This document shows, piece after piece, positions 57,017 to 64,000 of a DNA stretch of 64,000 bases; positions within the stretch are counted from its first letter, which is position 1, and every line of letters begins with the position of its first letter. The stretch comes from JAOSJT01 sp035362335 (GTDB taxonomy: Bacteria > Bacteroidota > Ignavibacteria > SZUA-365), in the NCBI GenBank assembly GCA_035362335.1, contig DAOSDL010000002.1, positions 124,001 to 188,000 of the forward strand, in the 5' to 3' direction. Position numbers and translations under genes: made by a program. Below the pieces are notes generated by a model that had not been told where the DNA came from, made no database searches, and saw only the letters and a program-made list of their open reading frames with translations.

Positions 57017-58432
57017 TCAACGTTGGTTTCTGCCCGGCGCGCGCTGCGCCGGAGCACGTTGTTGCTGGTCGGAACGCAGCGGATCGCTGTCCAGCTTGCG
57101 AATCTCATCGTAATCGGTGGCGCCGTCGCCGTCGGTATCAACGACGAGCGGATTGGTGCGGAACAGGCGGATTTCCTCGAAATCCGTCAACCCGTCCTTG
57201 TCGGTGTCGGCCTGCACGGGATCGGTGCGGTGCAGATAAATCTCGTCGTAGTCGTTGATGCCGTCGCCATCGGAGTCCGGCAGCACCGGACTGGTGCGCC
57301 ACACCGACACCTCGTCGCCGTCGTAGATGCCGTCGCCATCGGTGTCGACTTTGCGTGGATTGCAGCCGAGACGCTTCTCGTCGCTGTCGCTCAATCCATC
57401 GCCGTCGGTGTCCACTTCCTTGGGATCGGTGCCGAACACCATGATTTCCTCGCGGTCGCTCAGACCGTCGCCATCGGTGTCGGCCGCGTTGGGATTGGTC
57501 TTGTATTTGGTGACTTCCACATGGTCGCTGAGTCCGTCGTTGTCGCTGTCCCAAAACAGCGGATTGGTGCGATAGCGCTCCACTTCGAGAAAATCGTCGA
57601 GGTCGTCGCCGTCGGTGTCGGGATCGTAGGGGTTGGTTCCAGCCGCCGCTTCCTTGTCGTTGCTGAGACGGTCGCCATCGGTGTCGTTATCGGCGAACAG
57701 GTACCAGCTCACACCGATACGCAGGGACAGGTAGCTGTCGTAGGCGGTTTTCGCGCGCTCGGGATTGCCCGCGGGGTTCTGCTCTTGATCATACAGTCTC
57801 ACCAACTCGCCGGAGTCAAAGGCGTCGAGTTCGCCACTCAACACGAAGTGGCCGTTGGCCGAGGCGCTGACCGAAAGATCGCGCGAAAAGAAATACTCGA
57901 TCCCCGCTCCGAGCTGAGCCGAAAGCGCGGTGATGGGGGTTCGTGCGAGATACTCCGCCGTGCCTTCAATGTAATCCCGCGGAGAGAACATGGCCGCGCC
58001 CGCGCCGACATCCACGAACACATTCACCGGCTGATAGGCGAAGAGATTCATGCGTGCCAGGCCCTCGATCGACAGAAGGTCGGTGTCGCGATCGAGGGGT
58101 TCGTTCGATCCGAATTGGAATTTGTAGGTCTCGCCCATGTTGCGGCGATTGCGTCGCGTGTACCGCAAGGAACCGCCGTACACATTCGCGCCGACATCCA
58201 GCCACGGCAGTACCGAGTAGCGGAGCAACGCATTCCACTCGAAGCCGTTGGATTGATCGGTGAATTCGCCGAAATACCGCGTCGCTCCCGCACCGAGCGT
58301 CATCGACAGCTTCCCATCCGCCATGCGGGGCCGCCCCGGCCAACCGCCCGTGGGTTGCGCCATGGCGGGAAGGGCGCAGAACAGCAGCGCGGCGCATACG
58401 AAGGACAGCGGCGGAAGGATATGCGAGGTCAT
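57017..58432 (-). CDS. outer-membrane-type protein with thrombospondin type 3 repeats, no OmpA domain
   Basis: This 471-residue protein has a signal peptide (FVCAALLFCALPAMAQ) and a beta-barrel-like domain (residues about 40-235). From about residue 245 it has eight or nine calcium-binding TSP3 units of the form DTDGDGLSD-x-E-x-TNP. It ends in a short basic, glutamine-rich tail without an OmpA peptidoglycan-binding domain, although its neighbour has one. Its start overlaps the neighbour's stop by four bases (ATGA). The pair probably arose by duplication and may work together at the outer membrane. Confidence 0.88.
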   Translation of the reverse strand: MTSHILPPLSFVCAALLFCALPAMAQPTGGWPGRPRMADGKLSMTLGAGATRYFGEFTDQSNGFEWNALLRYSVLPWLDVGANVYGGSLRYTRRNRRNMGETYKFQFGSNEPLDRDTDLLSIEGLARMNLFAYQPVNVFVDVGAGAAMFSPRDYIEGTAEYLARTPITALSAQLGAGIEYFFSRDLSVSASANGHFVLSGELDAFDSGELVRLYDQEQNPAGNPERAKTAYDSYLSLRIGVSWYLFADNDTDGDRLSNDKEAAAGTNPYDPDTDGDDLDDFLEVERYRTNPLFWDSDNDGLSDHVEVTKYKTNPNAADTDGDGLSDREEIMVFGTDPKEVDTDGDGLSDSDEKRLGCNPRKVDTDGDGIYDGDEVSVWRTSPVLPDSDGDGINDYDEIYLHRTDPVQADTDKDGLTDFEEIRLFRTNPLVVDTDGDGATDYDEIRKLDSDPLRSDQQQRAPAQRAPGRNQR

Positions 58433-60573
58433 TGTCTGCCTCCCCCGCGCTCGCCTTCCATCGAGATGATGTACAGTTCCACGCGGCGGTTGCGCTCGCG
58501 GCCCTCCTCACTATTGTCGTCGGCGATGGGTTTGCTTTCACCGAAACCGACAGTGCGAAAACGCGTCGAAGCGATGCCTTTTCCCACGAAATAATCGCGT
58601 ACGCTCCGCGCGCGTCGCTCGGATAACGCCTGATTGTAGTTCTCGTCGCCATCGCTGTCGGTGTGGCCGCGGATTTCCACCGTCATGCCCTGATTGCTCT
58701 GGAAGAGGCGCAATGCCTCGTCCAGCAGCGGCAGATACGATTGCTGCAACTGATCCCGGTCGTATTCGAAGGTGATGTTGCAAAAGGAAAGGATGTCCCC
58801 CGCCCGCAAGGTCAGAGAGTCGATGCGCAGCATGGTGCGTCGGCTACGAGGCGGCACATGCTGCACGTTGCGACGACGGTAGGGATCGGCCTCGCGATGG
58901 GTGATCGCGCCGGTGCCGTCGCGCGACGCCTGTAAGGTGCTGTCGGCCATGTTCGCTATCAGACTGTCGAGGCTGCCCGGTTGGAAACGCGATGAAGGAG
59001 GCGCGGTGATTACCGGCGCGATAAGATAGGAAATGCCGCCGCCCGGCAAGGGCCGGGTTTCGAGCAATTCGGCGAAGTAGCGGCGGTCACTGCCCTGCGA
59101 CACCGGGAGATTCTCGTCGTAGCGCAGCGGATTGCTTCGCGTTTCAAACACCTCGCTGTAATCGCTCGTTCTGTCGCTGTCGGTGTCGGGATTCAGTGGA
59201 TTGGTGCCGTAGTAGGCGATTTCGTCGTAATCGAGCAAGCGATCGGCATCGGTGTCGTTGCTGCGCGGATTCGTGCGATAGGTGATGACTTCGTTGAAAT
59301 CGTAAATGCCGTCGTCGTCGGTATCGGGGCGCAGCGGATCGGTGTTGTTCACCTTCACTTCGGCATAATCGTCCAAGCCGTCGTAATCGGTATCGGGATT
59401 GCGGGGATTGGTCGTGTAAAGAATGACTTCCTCGTAGTCGCTCAACTTGTCGAGATCGGTATCCGGGTTGTTCGGATCGGTGTCATAACGCATCAGTTCA
59501 TCGTAATCCGAGAGCAAATCGTCGTCGGTGTCGGGCTTGCGGGGATTGGTGTTGTATTTCATGATTTCCATGTAATCCCCGAGGCCGTCGTCGTCGGTGT
59601 CGAATTTCAGCGGATTGGTGGTATACAGCCGCACCTCCTCGAAATCCGTCAGGCCGTCGATATCCGTATCCACGCGATACGGACTGGTACCGATTTCCTC
59701 TTCCTCGGCATTCAGCAGCAAATCCCCGTCGTAGTCGTTGCTTTCGAACAAGAACCAGCGCAGCGACAGCGACGCGCTCAGAAATGCGTCGTTGCCCCCC
59801 GTCGGAAGGTCGATACGCGGGCGCCGGCGGCGATTGTACTCGGCCGCGATCTCGGCGGGATCGAAAGCGTCGATATCGCCGCGGAAAAGGAAATGCTGCT
59901 TGAGCAGCAATTGCGCCGAAAGCGTGCGCATGATGAAATACTCGGCACCCACGCCGACGGGCACCGCTACCGTGGCCGGGAAATCGGCTGTGGGACGCAC
60001 CACCGCGTCATCGAAATCCGAGGATTTGTAAAACGCCAGTCCCGCGCCAGCCGTGAAAAACACATTGTAGAACTGCCGGGGGAAAAGATTCACCTCGGCG
60101 GAAATAGCGAAACTGGTGATGTCGATGCTGCTCTCGGCGCCGCGAAGTTCGGTGTCGCGTGGGAATTGGAACTTGTACAGCACGGGATCCACCGCTGTCG
60201 CGTCGCGCTTCACCCCCATGCTGCCGATGTCGGCGCTGAAGGTCACGCCCAATTCGGGAAACATGGTGTAGCCCAATTCCGCATGCAACAAGGGCGCGGT
60301 GAAACTTCCCGCAAATTCGCCCTGATGCAGCAAGAAGCCGCTGCCGAGAGCCAGCGACAGCAAACGCCCGGTGTAGCGCAGCCGCGGCGAGGGTTGCCGC
60401 GCTTCCGGCTGCGTCGTCGTTTCCACTGCCGGAACCTGGCACTCCATTACGCTCGGCCACAAGGTCAGCAGCGCAAACAGCAACAGCAATAGACGCGCCG
60501 CCGGGGCGCGGCGTGGCGCGCGCGGTATTCTCTGTGCTATGGGCAGGCAAGGCAGCATGCGGAACAACGGCAT
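58429..60573 (-). CDS. OmpA family outer-membrane protein with thrombospondin type 3 repeats
   Basis: This protein of about 714 residues has a hydrophobic leader (ARLLLLLFALLTLWPSV) and a beta-barrel-like domain. About ten TSP3 repeats follow (DTDIDGLTDFEEVRLYTTNP and similar), then a linker. The C-terminal OmpA domain of about 130 residues contains CNITFEYDRDQLQQSYLPLL, GHTDSDGDENYNQALSERRA and FGESKPIADDNSEEGRERNR, which bind peptidoglycan. The start is uncertain: in-frame ATGs occur at 60654, 60603, 60591, 60573 and 60558, none with a good ribosome site. It is the upstream partner of the TSP3 protein without OmpA. Confidence 0.9.
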   Translation of the reverse strand: MPLFRMLPCLPIAQRIPRAPRRAPAARLLLLLFALLTLWPSVMECQVPAVETTTQPEARQPSPRLRYTGRLLSLALGSGFLLHQGEFAGSFTAPLLHAELGYTMFPELGVTFSADIGSMGVKRDATAVDPVLYKFQFPRDTELRGAESSIDITSFAISAEVNLFPRQFYNVFFTAGAGLAFYKSSDFDDAVVRPTADFPATVAVPVGVGAEYFIMRTLSAQLLLKQHFLFRGDIDAFDPAEIAAEYNRRRRPRIDLPTGGNDAFLSASLSLRWFLFESNDYDGDLLLNAEEEEIGTSPYRVDTDIDGLTDFEEVRLYTTNPLKFDTDDDGLGDYMEIMKYNTNPRKPDTDDDLLSDYDELMRYDTDPNNPDTDLDKLSDYEEVILYTTNPRNPDTDYDGLDDYAEVKVNNTDPLRPDTDDDGIYDFNEVITYRTNPRSNDTDADRLLDYDEIAYYGTNPLNPDTDSDRTSDYSEVFETRSNPLRYDENLPVSQGSDRRYFAELLETRPLPGGGISYLIAPVITAPPSSRFQPGSLDSLIANMADSTLQASRDGTGAITHREADPYRRRNVQHVPPRSRRTMLRIDSLTLRAGDILSFCNITFEYDRDQLQQSYLPLLDEALRLFQSNQGMTVEIRGHTDSDGDENYNQALSERRARSVRDYFVGKGIASTRFRTVGFGESKPIADDNSEEGRERNRRVELYIISMEGERGGGRQ

Positions 60574-60865
60574 TCCTGTGAGCGGATGCATGAATTGACA
60601 CATCACGGGCCGCGCACACCTCAACAGGTCGGCAACAGCGGAAATACGCGGCATCGTGATGACACAATCGTGTAAATGTACGGAAAATCGCCCGGAATCG
60701 CAGCGATAATTCTTCTCCCCCTTCGAAACACCTTTGAATGCGCAACCGCACCTACCTCATTGCCATGGTTGCACCGATGGCGATATTGGTTTCTCTCGTC
60801 CGCGTGAAATACTTTGTCCCCTGCGAGCATTCGCAGCACAGCGCGACAACAGCGGGAAAAAGAAC

Positions 60866-61633
60866 ATGCAGGTCCGATTCGACTTCACCAACAGCAGCAT
60901 CGTCGTCAGCGGCGGAACCCGCGGCATCGGTCACGCTATCGCAACGTTGTTTGCCCGCGCCGGAGCGCGCGTGGCTGTCATCGCGCGCAACGCCGATCAA
61001 CTGGCAGCGCGCCGCGAGGAGTGGGCCGCCGAAGGTCTGATGGTGACGTGCATACAGGGCGACGTCTCCGATGCCGCCCAGCGCCACAGCGTCGCACGGC
61101 AATGCCTCGAACAATTCGAACGCATCCATGCGCTGGTGCTGAGCGCGGGGACGAACATCCGCAAGCCCACAGTGGAGTACAGTGCCGAGGACATCGCCCG
61201 GGTGTGGGACACGAACATGCTTGGAAGTTTCGAACTGGCGCGGGGCTTGCATCCGGCCCTGAAGCGCGCGGGGACCGCCTCCCTGCTGTTTATCGGCTCC
61301 ACGGCGGGATTGAGCACCGTGCCCACAGGCGCGCCTTATGCGATGAGCAAGGCGGCGATAGCCCAGCTCACACGCTACCTTGCCGTGGAATGGGCCGTGG
61401 ATGGCATTCGCTGCAATTGCATCGCTCCCTGGTACATTCGCACTCCGCTGGTGGAGGGCGTGCTGTCCGATCCCGCCTGGTATGAACGCGTGCTTTCGCG
61501 CACGCCGCTCGGCCGCGTGGGAGAAGTGGAAGAGGTTGCCGGTCTGGCGGCGTTTCTCTGCAGCGAAGCCGCGAGCTATATCAGCGGACAGGTTATCGCC
61601 GTGGACGGGGGCTTCATGGCAAAAGGAATGTGA
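60866..61633 (+). CDS. short-chain dehydrogenase/reductase
   Basis: This 255-residue SDR has the cofactor motif SGGTRGIGHAIA (residues 15-26), NAG-like LSAGTN, catalytic S145, Y158 and K162 (YAMSK), and the C-terminal YISGQVIAVDGGFMAKGM. The Rossmann pattern with an R at TRG suggests NADPH. The ATG at 60866 gives the standard start; the in-frame extension to 60734 lies in the leader. The substrate is unknown. It lies upstream of the aminotransferase and lipid head-group genes on the same strand, separated by 341 bp. Confidence 0.93.
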   Translation: MQVRFDFTNSSIVVSGGTRGIGHAIATLFARAGARVAVIARNADQLAARREEWAAEGLMVTCIQGDVSDAAQRHSVARQCLEQFERIHALVLSAGTNIRKPTVEYSAEDIARVWDTNMLGSFELARGLHPALKRAGTASLLFIGSTAGLSTVPTGAPYAMSKAAIAQLTRYLAVEWAVDGIRCNCIAPWYIRTPLVEGVLSDPAWYERVLSRTPLGRVGEVEEVAGLAAFLCSEAASYISGQVIAVDGGFMAKGM

Positions 61634-61974
61634 GCCGCAACGGCGAGCGCCGGAGGTGGCGATGGAGCAAGGCATGCGAGCATGAGGGCATGAGAAATGG
61701 GTTTGGATTGAGCGAGGAATCTCTGTAACATTGCTCGGTTGTGCCGGGGAGCAGGCATTTCCCCTCCTACAACTTGCTGGAAACCAGCGGCACGCTCCGG
61801 CGTGCGACGGTTCGCCTGCGTGGCTTCGCCCACAGACGGGATGTCCCTCCAGCCAACGGAGCAGATCTCCGCACCGCGATCAGGGCATGTCGGCGGCACA
61901 CCGACACTCGCGGGATAGCAGGATGGTCGACCATCGACCTGAGAGCGCGGCGGAGGCAACGACGGAGTTACACC
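61634..61974. other. 341-bp intergenic leader upstream of the aminotransferase gene
   Basis: This stretch contains GC-rich sequence with short repeated words such as GGCATG and GCATGAG (61670-61700). No gene with a ribosome site is seen. The in-frame extension of the downstream gene to 61741 is Arg-rich and non-homologous. A promoter or structured leader is likely, but I cannot name an element. Confidence 0.45.
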
Positions 61975-63024
61975 ATGTCACACACACCCCTGTATTTCGA
62001 CAGAAACGAAAATCCCTACGGTCCCGCACCGGCGTGTTTCGAAGTACTGCGCAACGCGGGTATCGATCAGATGAGCAACTACTCCCGCGATTTTGCGCGC
62101 GGCGTCAAATCCACACTGTCCGAACGCCTCGCCGGCGATTACGGCATACCCGAGGCCTCCATTCTCCTCGGCTACGGGGGTGAGGACATTCTCAAGCAAA
62201 CCGTCCATTGCTATCTCCCCGCAGGCGGACGCATTCTTATCCCATCGCATTCCTGGTGGTATTACAAAACCATCGCCGATGAGGTGCGCGGTATCAAGGT
62301 CGAGTATCCCATCGTCGAAGGCGAAGACAGCTACTACTACGATATCGACACCATGCTGCGCCAGTACGAGGAGCACCACCCCCAACTCGTGCTCATCAGC
62401 TCGCCCAACAATCCCACGGGCAACAGTCTCGGACATGAGGATTTGCTGCGCGTGCTCGACACCATGCGCGACACAGTCGTGGTGCTGGACGAAGCGTACT
62501 GGTCGCACGACGGCTCCGACGCCGGACGCCTGCGCATGCTGTACGAAACGTATCCGAACCTGGTCATCGTGCGCACGTTTTCGAAATACTTCGCACTCGC
62601 CGGTGTGCGCATCGGCTACGCGATCGTCGGTGCCGGACTCGAGCAACTGGGACGCTTCAGCGCGCGCTACCTTGGCTATCACCGTCTGTCGGAACTCGTC
62701 GCGCTGGCAGCATTGGATTCTCCCGAGTACTATGCGAACGTCGCGCGTGCCATGGCCGAGGACAAGCAACTGTATCGCGACACGCTGGGTGCGTTGCCGG
62801 GATTCAAAGTATTCACCTCCCACGCGAATTTCATTCTCGTGCGCATCCCCTCGGACATTAAAAGCGCATTGAAGTCCTTTCTCGATGCGCGCGCACTGAT
62901 ACCGAAGTTCATGAATGAAGAGGCACTGAACAGTCACCTCCGCATCACCATCGGAACGAAGGAGCAAAATCGTCTGCTGATCGATGCGATCACGGAGTTC
63001 ATGTCCAGCCGGGTCGACGCATGA
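61975..63024 (+). CDS. HisC-like class I/II aminotransferase
   Basis: This 349-residue PLP enzyme resembles HisC/CobD. It shows the start FDRNENPYGPAPACFEVL, GYGGEDILKQTV, SSPNNPTGNS, the aspartate that holds the pyridine nitrogen in VVLDEAYW, and the Schiff-base lysine K204 in RTFSKYFALAGVRIGYA. HisC itself is possible, but no other histidine gene is present. The stop overlaps a CDP-alcohol phosphotransferase, which favours making or using an amino-alcohol phosphate or phosphonate. CGGAG lies upstream of the ATG at 61975. Confidence 0.9.
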   Translation: MSHTPLYFDRNENPYGPAPACFEVLRNAGIDQMSNYSRDFARGVKSTLSERLAGDYGIPEASILLGYGGEDILKQTVHCYLPAGGRILIPSHSWWYYKTIADEVRGIKVEYPIVEGEDSYYYDIDTMLRQYEEHHPQLVLISSPNNPTGNSLGHEDLLRVLDTMRDTVVVLDEAYWSHDGSDAGRLRMLYETYPNLVIVRTFSKYFALAGVRIGYAIVGAGLEQLGRFSARYLGYHRLSELVALAALDSPEYYANVARAMAEDKQLYRDTLGALPGFKVFTSHANFILVRIPSDIKSALKSFLDARALIPKFMNEEALNSHLRITIGTKEQNRLLIDAITEFMSSRVDA

Positions 63025-63905
63025 AGTGGCTCGACGAGTACAAGCGCTCGTTGAAAATGGTCGAGGTGGAGGAAGTCCTCGACATGGTGCTGTATCGGCC
63101 GCTTGCCTTCCTTTTTGTCAAATCCATCCTACGCACGTCCATCACTCCGAATCAGATCACCGTGGTGTCGATGCTCTTTGGCATCGCGGGTGCTGTAGCC
63201 ATTGGTCTCGGAACGGCGCAGGCCGCGCTGCTCGCCGCCGCGTTGCTCGTGATCTACGATGTGCTCGATTGCAGCGACGGGCAACTCGCGCGCCTGAAGA
63301 AAAACGGAACAAAGGCGGGACGCATTCTCGACGGGGTGGCGGATTACATTGTGAACGTCGCCATGTATTTCGGCATCGCGATCGGCTACGCCTGGCAAAG
63401 TGACAATGCCCTGCTCTGGTGGCTGCTCACCGCGGCGGCGGGCGGCAGCAATATGCTGCACTCGATTCTGGTGGATTACTACCGCAACCGTTTTCTCGAT
63501 GTGGTGTTGCAGCGTCCCGGAACCTTCGACGACGATCTCGAGGATTTCCGTCAGGAATACGAACGGCTGAAAGCCGCGCGGCAAGGCGCCTTCGACCGTC
63601 TCATTATCCGCGTCTACCTCGGATATTCGCGCTTCCAGGGTGGACTCACGCGCGGTGAGCGCGCTCAGGAGGCAATAACGAACACCAGCCCCGAGCGCTA
63701 CCTGCGTGCCAACCGCCGCGTGATGCAGGCCTGGCTGCTCGTCGGTCCCACCAGCCAGCTCACCTTCGTGGTGATCGCCGCGCTCTTCCATCGCTTCGAT
63801 TTGTACCTGCCGCTGCTGGTGCTTGTCGGCAATCTCTGGGTGCTGCTGGTGTATCTGGTGCAGAAACGCGTCGACCATTCCCTCACCCTGGAGCAGCAGT
63901 CATGA
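63021..63905 (+). CDS. CDP-alcohol phosphatidyltransferase family membrane protein
   Basis: This 294-residue membrane enzyme has the complete CDP-alcohol motif D83-x2-DG-x2-AR-x8-G-x3-D-x3-D108 (in YDVLDCSDGQLARLKKNG and GRILDGVADY), which binds metal and CDP. About six helices are expected. The unusual feature is a charged insertion of about 65 residues (roughly 160-225) after the third or fourth helix. It transfers a phospho-alcohol from a CDP donor to an acceptor. Overlaps with the aminotransferase and the nucleotidyltransferase suggest that these enzymes supply its activated substrate. Confidence 0.93.
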   Translation: MKWLDEYKRSLKMVEVEEVLDMVLYRPLAFLFVKSILRTSITPNQITVVSMLFGIAGAVAIGLGTAQAALLAAALLVIYDVLDCSDGQLARLKKNGTKAGRILDGVADYIVNVAMYFGIAIGYAWQSDNALLWWLLTAAAGGSNMLHSILVDYYRNRFLDVVLQRPGTFDDDLEDFRQEYERLKAARQGAFDRLIIRVYLGYSRFQGGLTRGERAQEAITNTSPERYLRANRRVMQAWLLVGPTSQLTFVVIAALFHRFDLYLPLLVLVGNLWVLLVYLVQKRVDHSLTLEQQS

Positions 63906-64000
63906 CCGCTCTGATTCTTGCCGCGGGCATCGCCTCGCGCCTGCGTCCCCTGACCGAGTACACACCGAAATGCCTGCTCGACATTGGTGGACGCAGCATA
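63902..64000 (+). CDS. NTP transferase (nucleotidyltransferase) family protein, cut off by window edge
   Basis: Only the first 33 codons are present. They read MTALILAAGIASRLRPLTEY followed by TPKCLLDIGG, the exact nucleotide-binding signature of sugar-phosphate and phosphocholine-type nucleotidyltransferases (G-x-G-T/S-R-L-x-P-L-T then PK). The start overlaps the previous stop by four bases. In this context a CTP-dependent enzyme making a CDP-activated head group for the adjacent CDP-alcohol phosphotransferase is likely, but sugar nucleotidylyltransferase remains possible. Confidence 0.88.
   Translation, partial: MTALILAAGIASRLRPLTEYTPKCLLDIGGRSI

Noticed and set aside
61741..61974. N-terminal extension of the aminotransferase
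   Set aside because: The added residues are Arg-rich and unlike the family; the ATG at 61975 gives the normal start with a ribosome site.

Overview
The window is GC-rich bacterial chromosome with dense coding on both strands. No rRNA, tRNA, CRISPR array, transposase or phage gene was recognised. Several secreted proteins end in a type IX secretion (por) sorting domain with the FPNPFNP signature. There is also an alternative complex III operon, a choice-of-anchor-L adhesin and thrombospondin-type-3 outer-membrane proteins. Together these point to the Bacteroidota/Chlorobi/Ignavibacteria/Kapabacteria group. This is inferred from protein families only; no marker rRNA is present.

Left part (1-12360), mostly minus strand: a cut-off MmgE/PrpD protein, a homoaconitase that reads like fungal Lys4, an HD-like protein with an altered HD motif, and a lutA-lutB-lutC lactate-oxidation operon. 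A marR-pirin pair follows, with a perfect 18-bp palindrome before the pirin gene. Then come plus-strand genes for an AlkD-like protein and a secreted esterase, and a minus-strand pair of a carboxyltransferase (PccB-like) and a coiled-coil membrane protein.

Middle part (12584-35061): murA leads a plus-strand run of secreted proteins, two of them Asp-box beta-propellers, with good terminators. After an EVE-domain protein, a very large adhesin lies on the minus strand. A small HEAT-like secreted protein with a strong terminator follows. A five-gene minus operon encodes an S41 protease, a DUF3108 protein, a gamma-carbonic anhydrase-like protein, NadC and a CoA-type Nudix hydrolase. Next are envelope and lipoprotein genes and an RRM RNA-binding protein. 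Two copies of one non-coding repeat element lie at 19601-19842 and 33215-33484.

Respiratory supercluster (35614-51665, all plus strand): actABCDEF (alternative complex III, quinol to cytochrome c), then ccoI and ccoS (copper ATPase and maturation factor), a ccoN-ccoO fusion, ccoQ, a single-haem ccoP, ccoG, ccoH and a SafE-like membrane protein. Tight spacing and ATGA overlaps suggest one or a few transcripts making a quinol-to-oxygen chain together with its assembly factors.

Right part (51714-64000): yceI-marR with a palindrome upstream, a GAF-GGDEF protein with a degenerate active site, thioredoxin with its terminator, a TPR histidine kinase, and two translationally coupled TSP3/beta-barrel proteins, one with an OmpA domain and one without. 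At the right edge are an SDR, then a HisC-like aminotransferase, a CDP-alcohol phosphotransferase and a cut-off nucleotidyltransferase. The last three overlap and look like a pathway for a nucleotide-activated polar head group.
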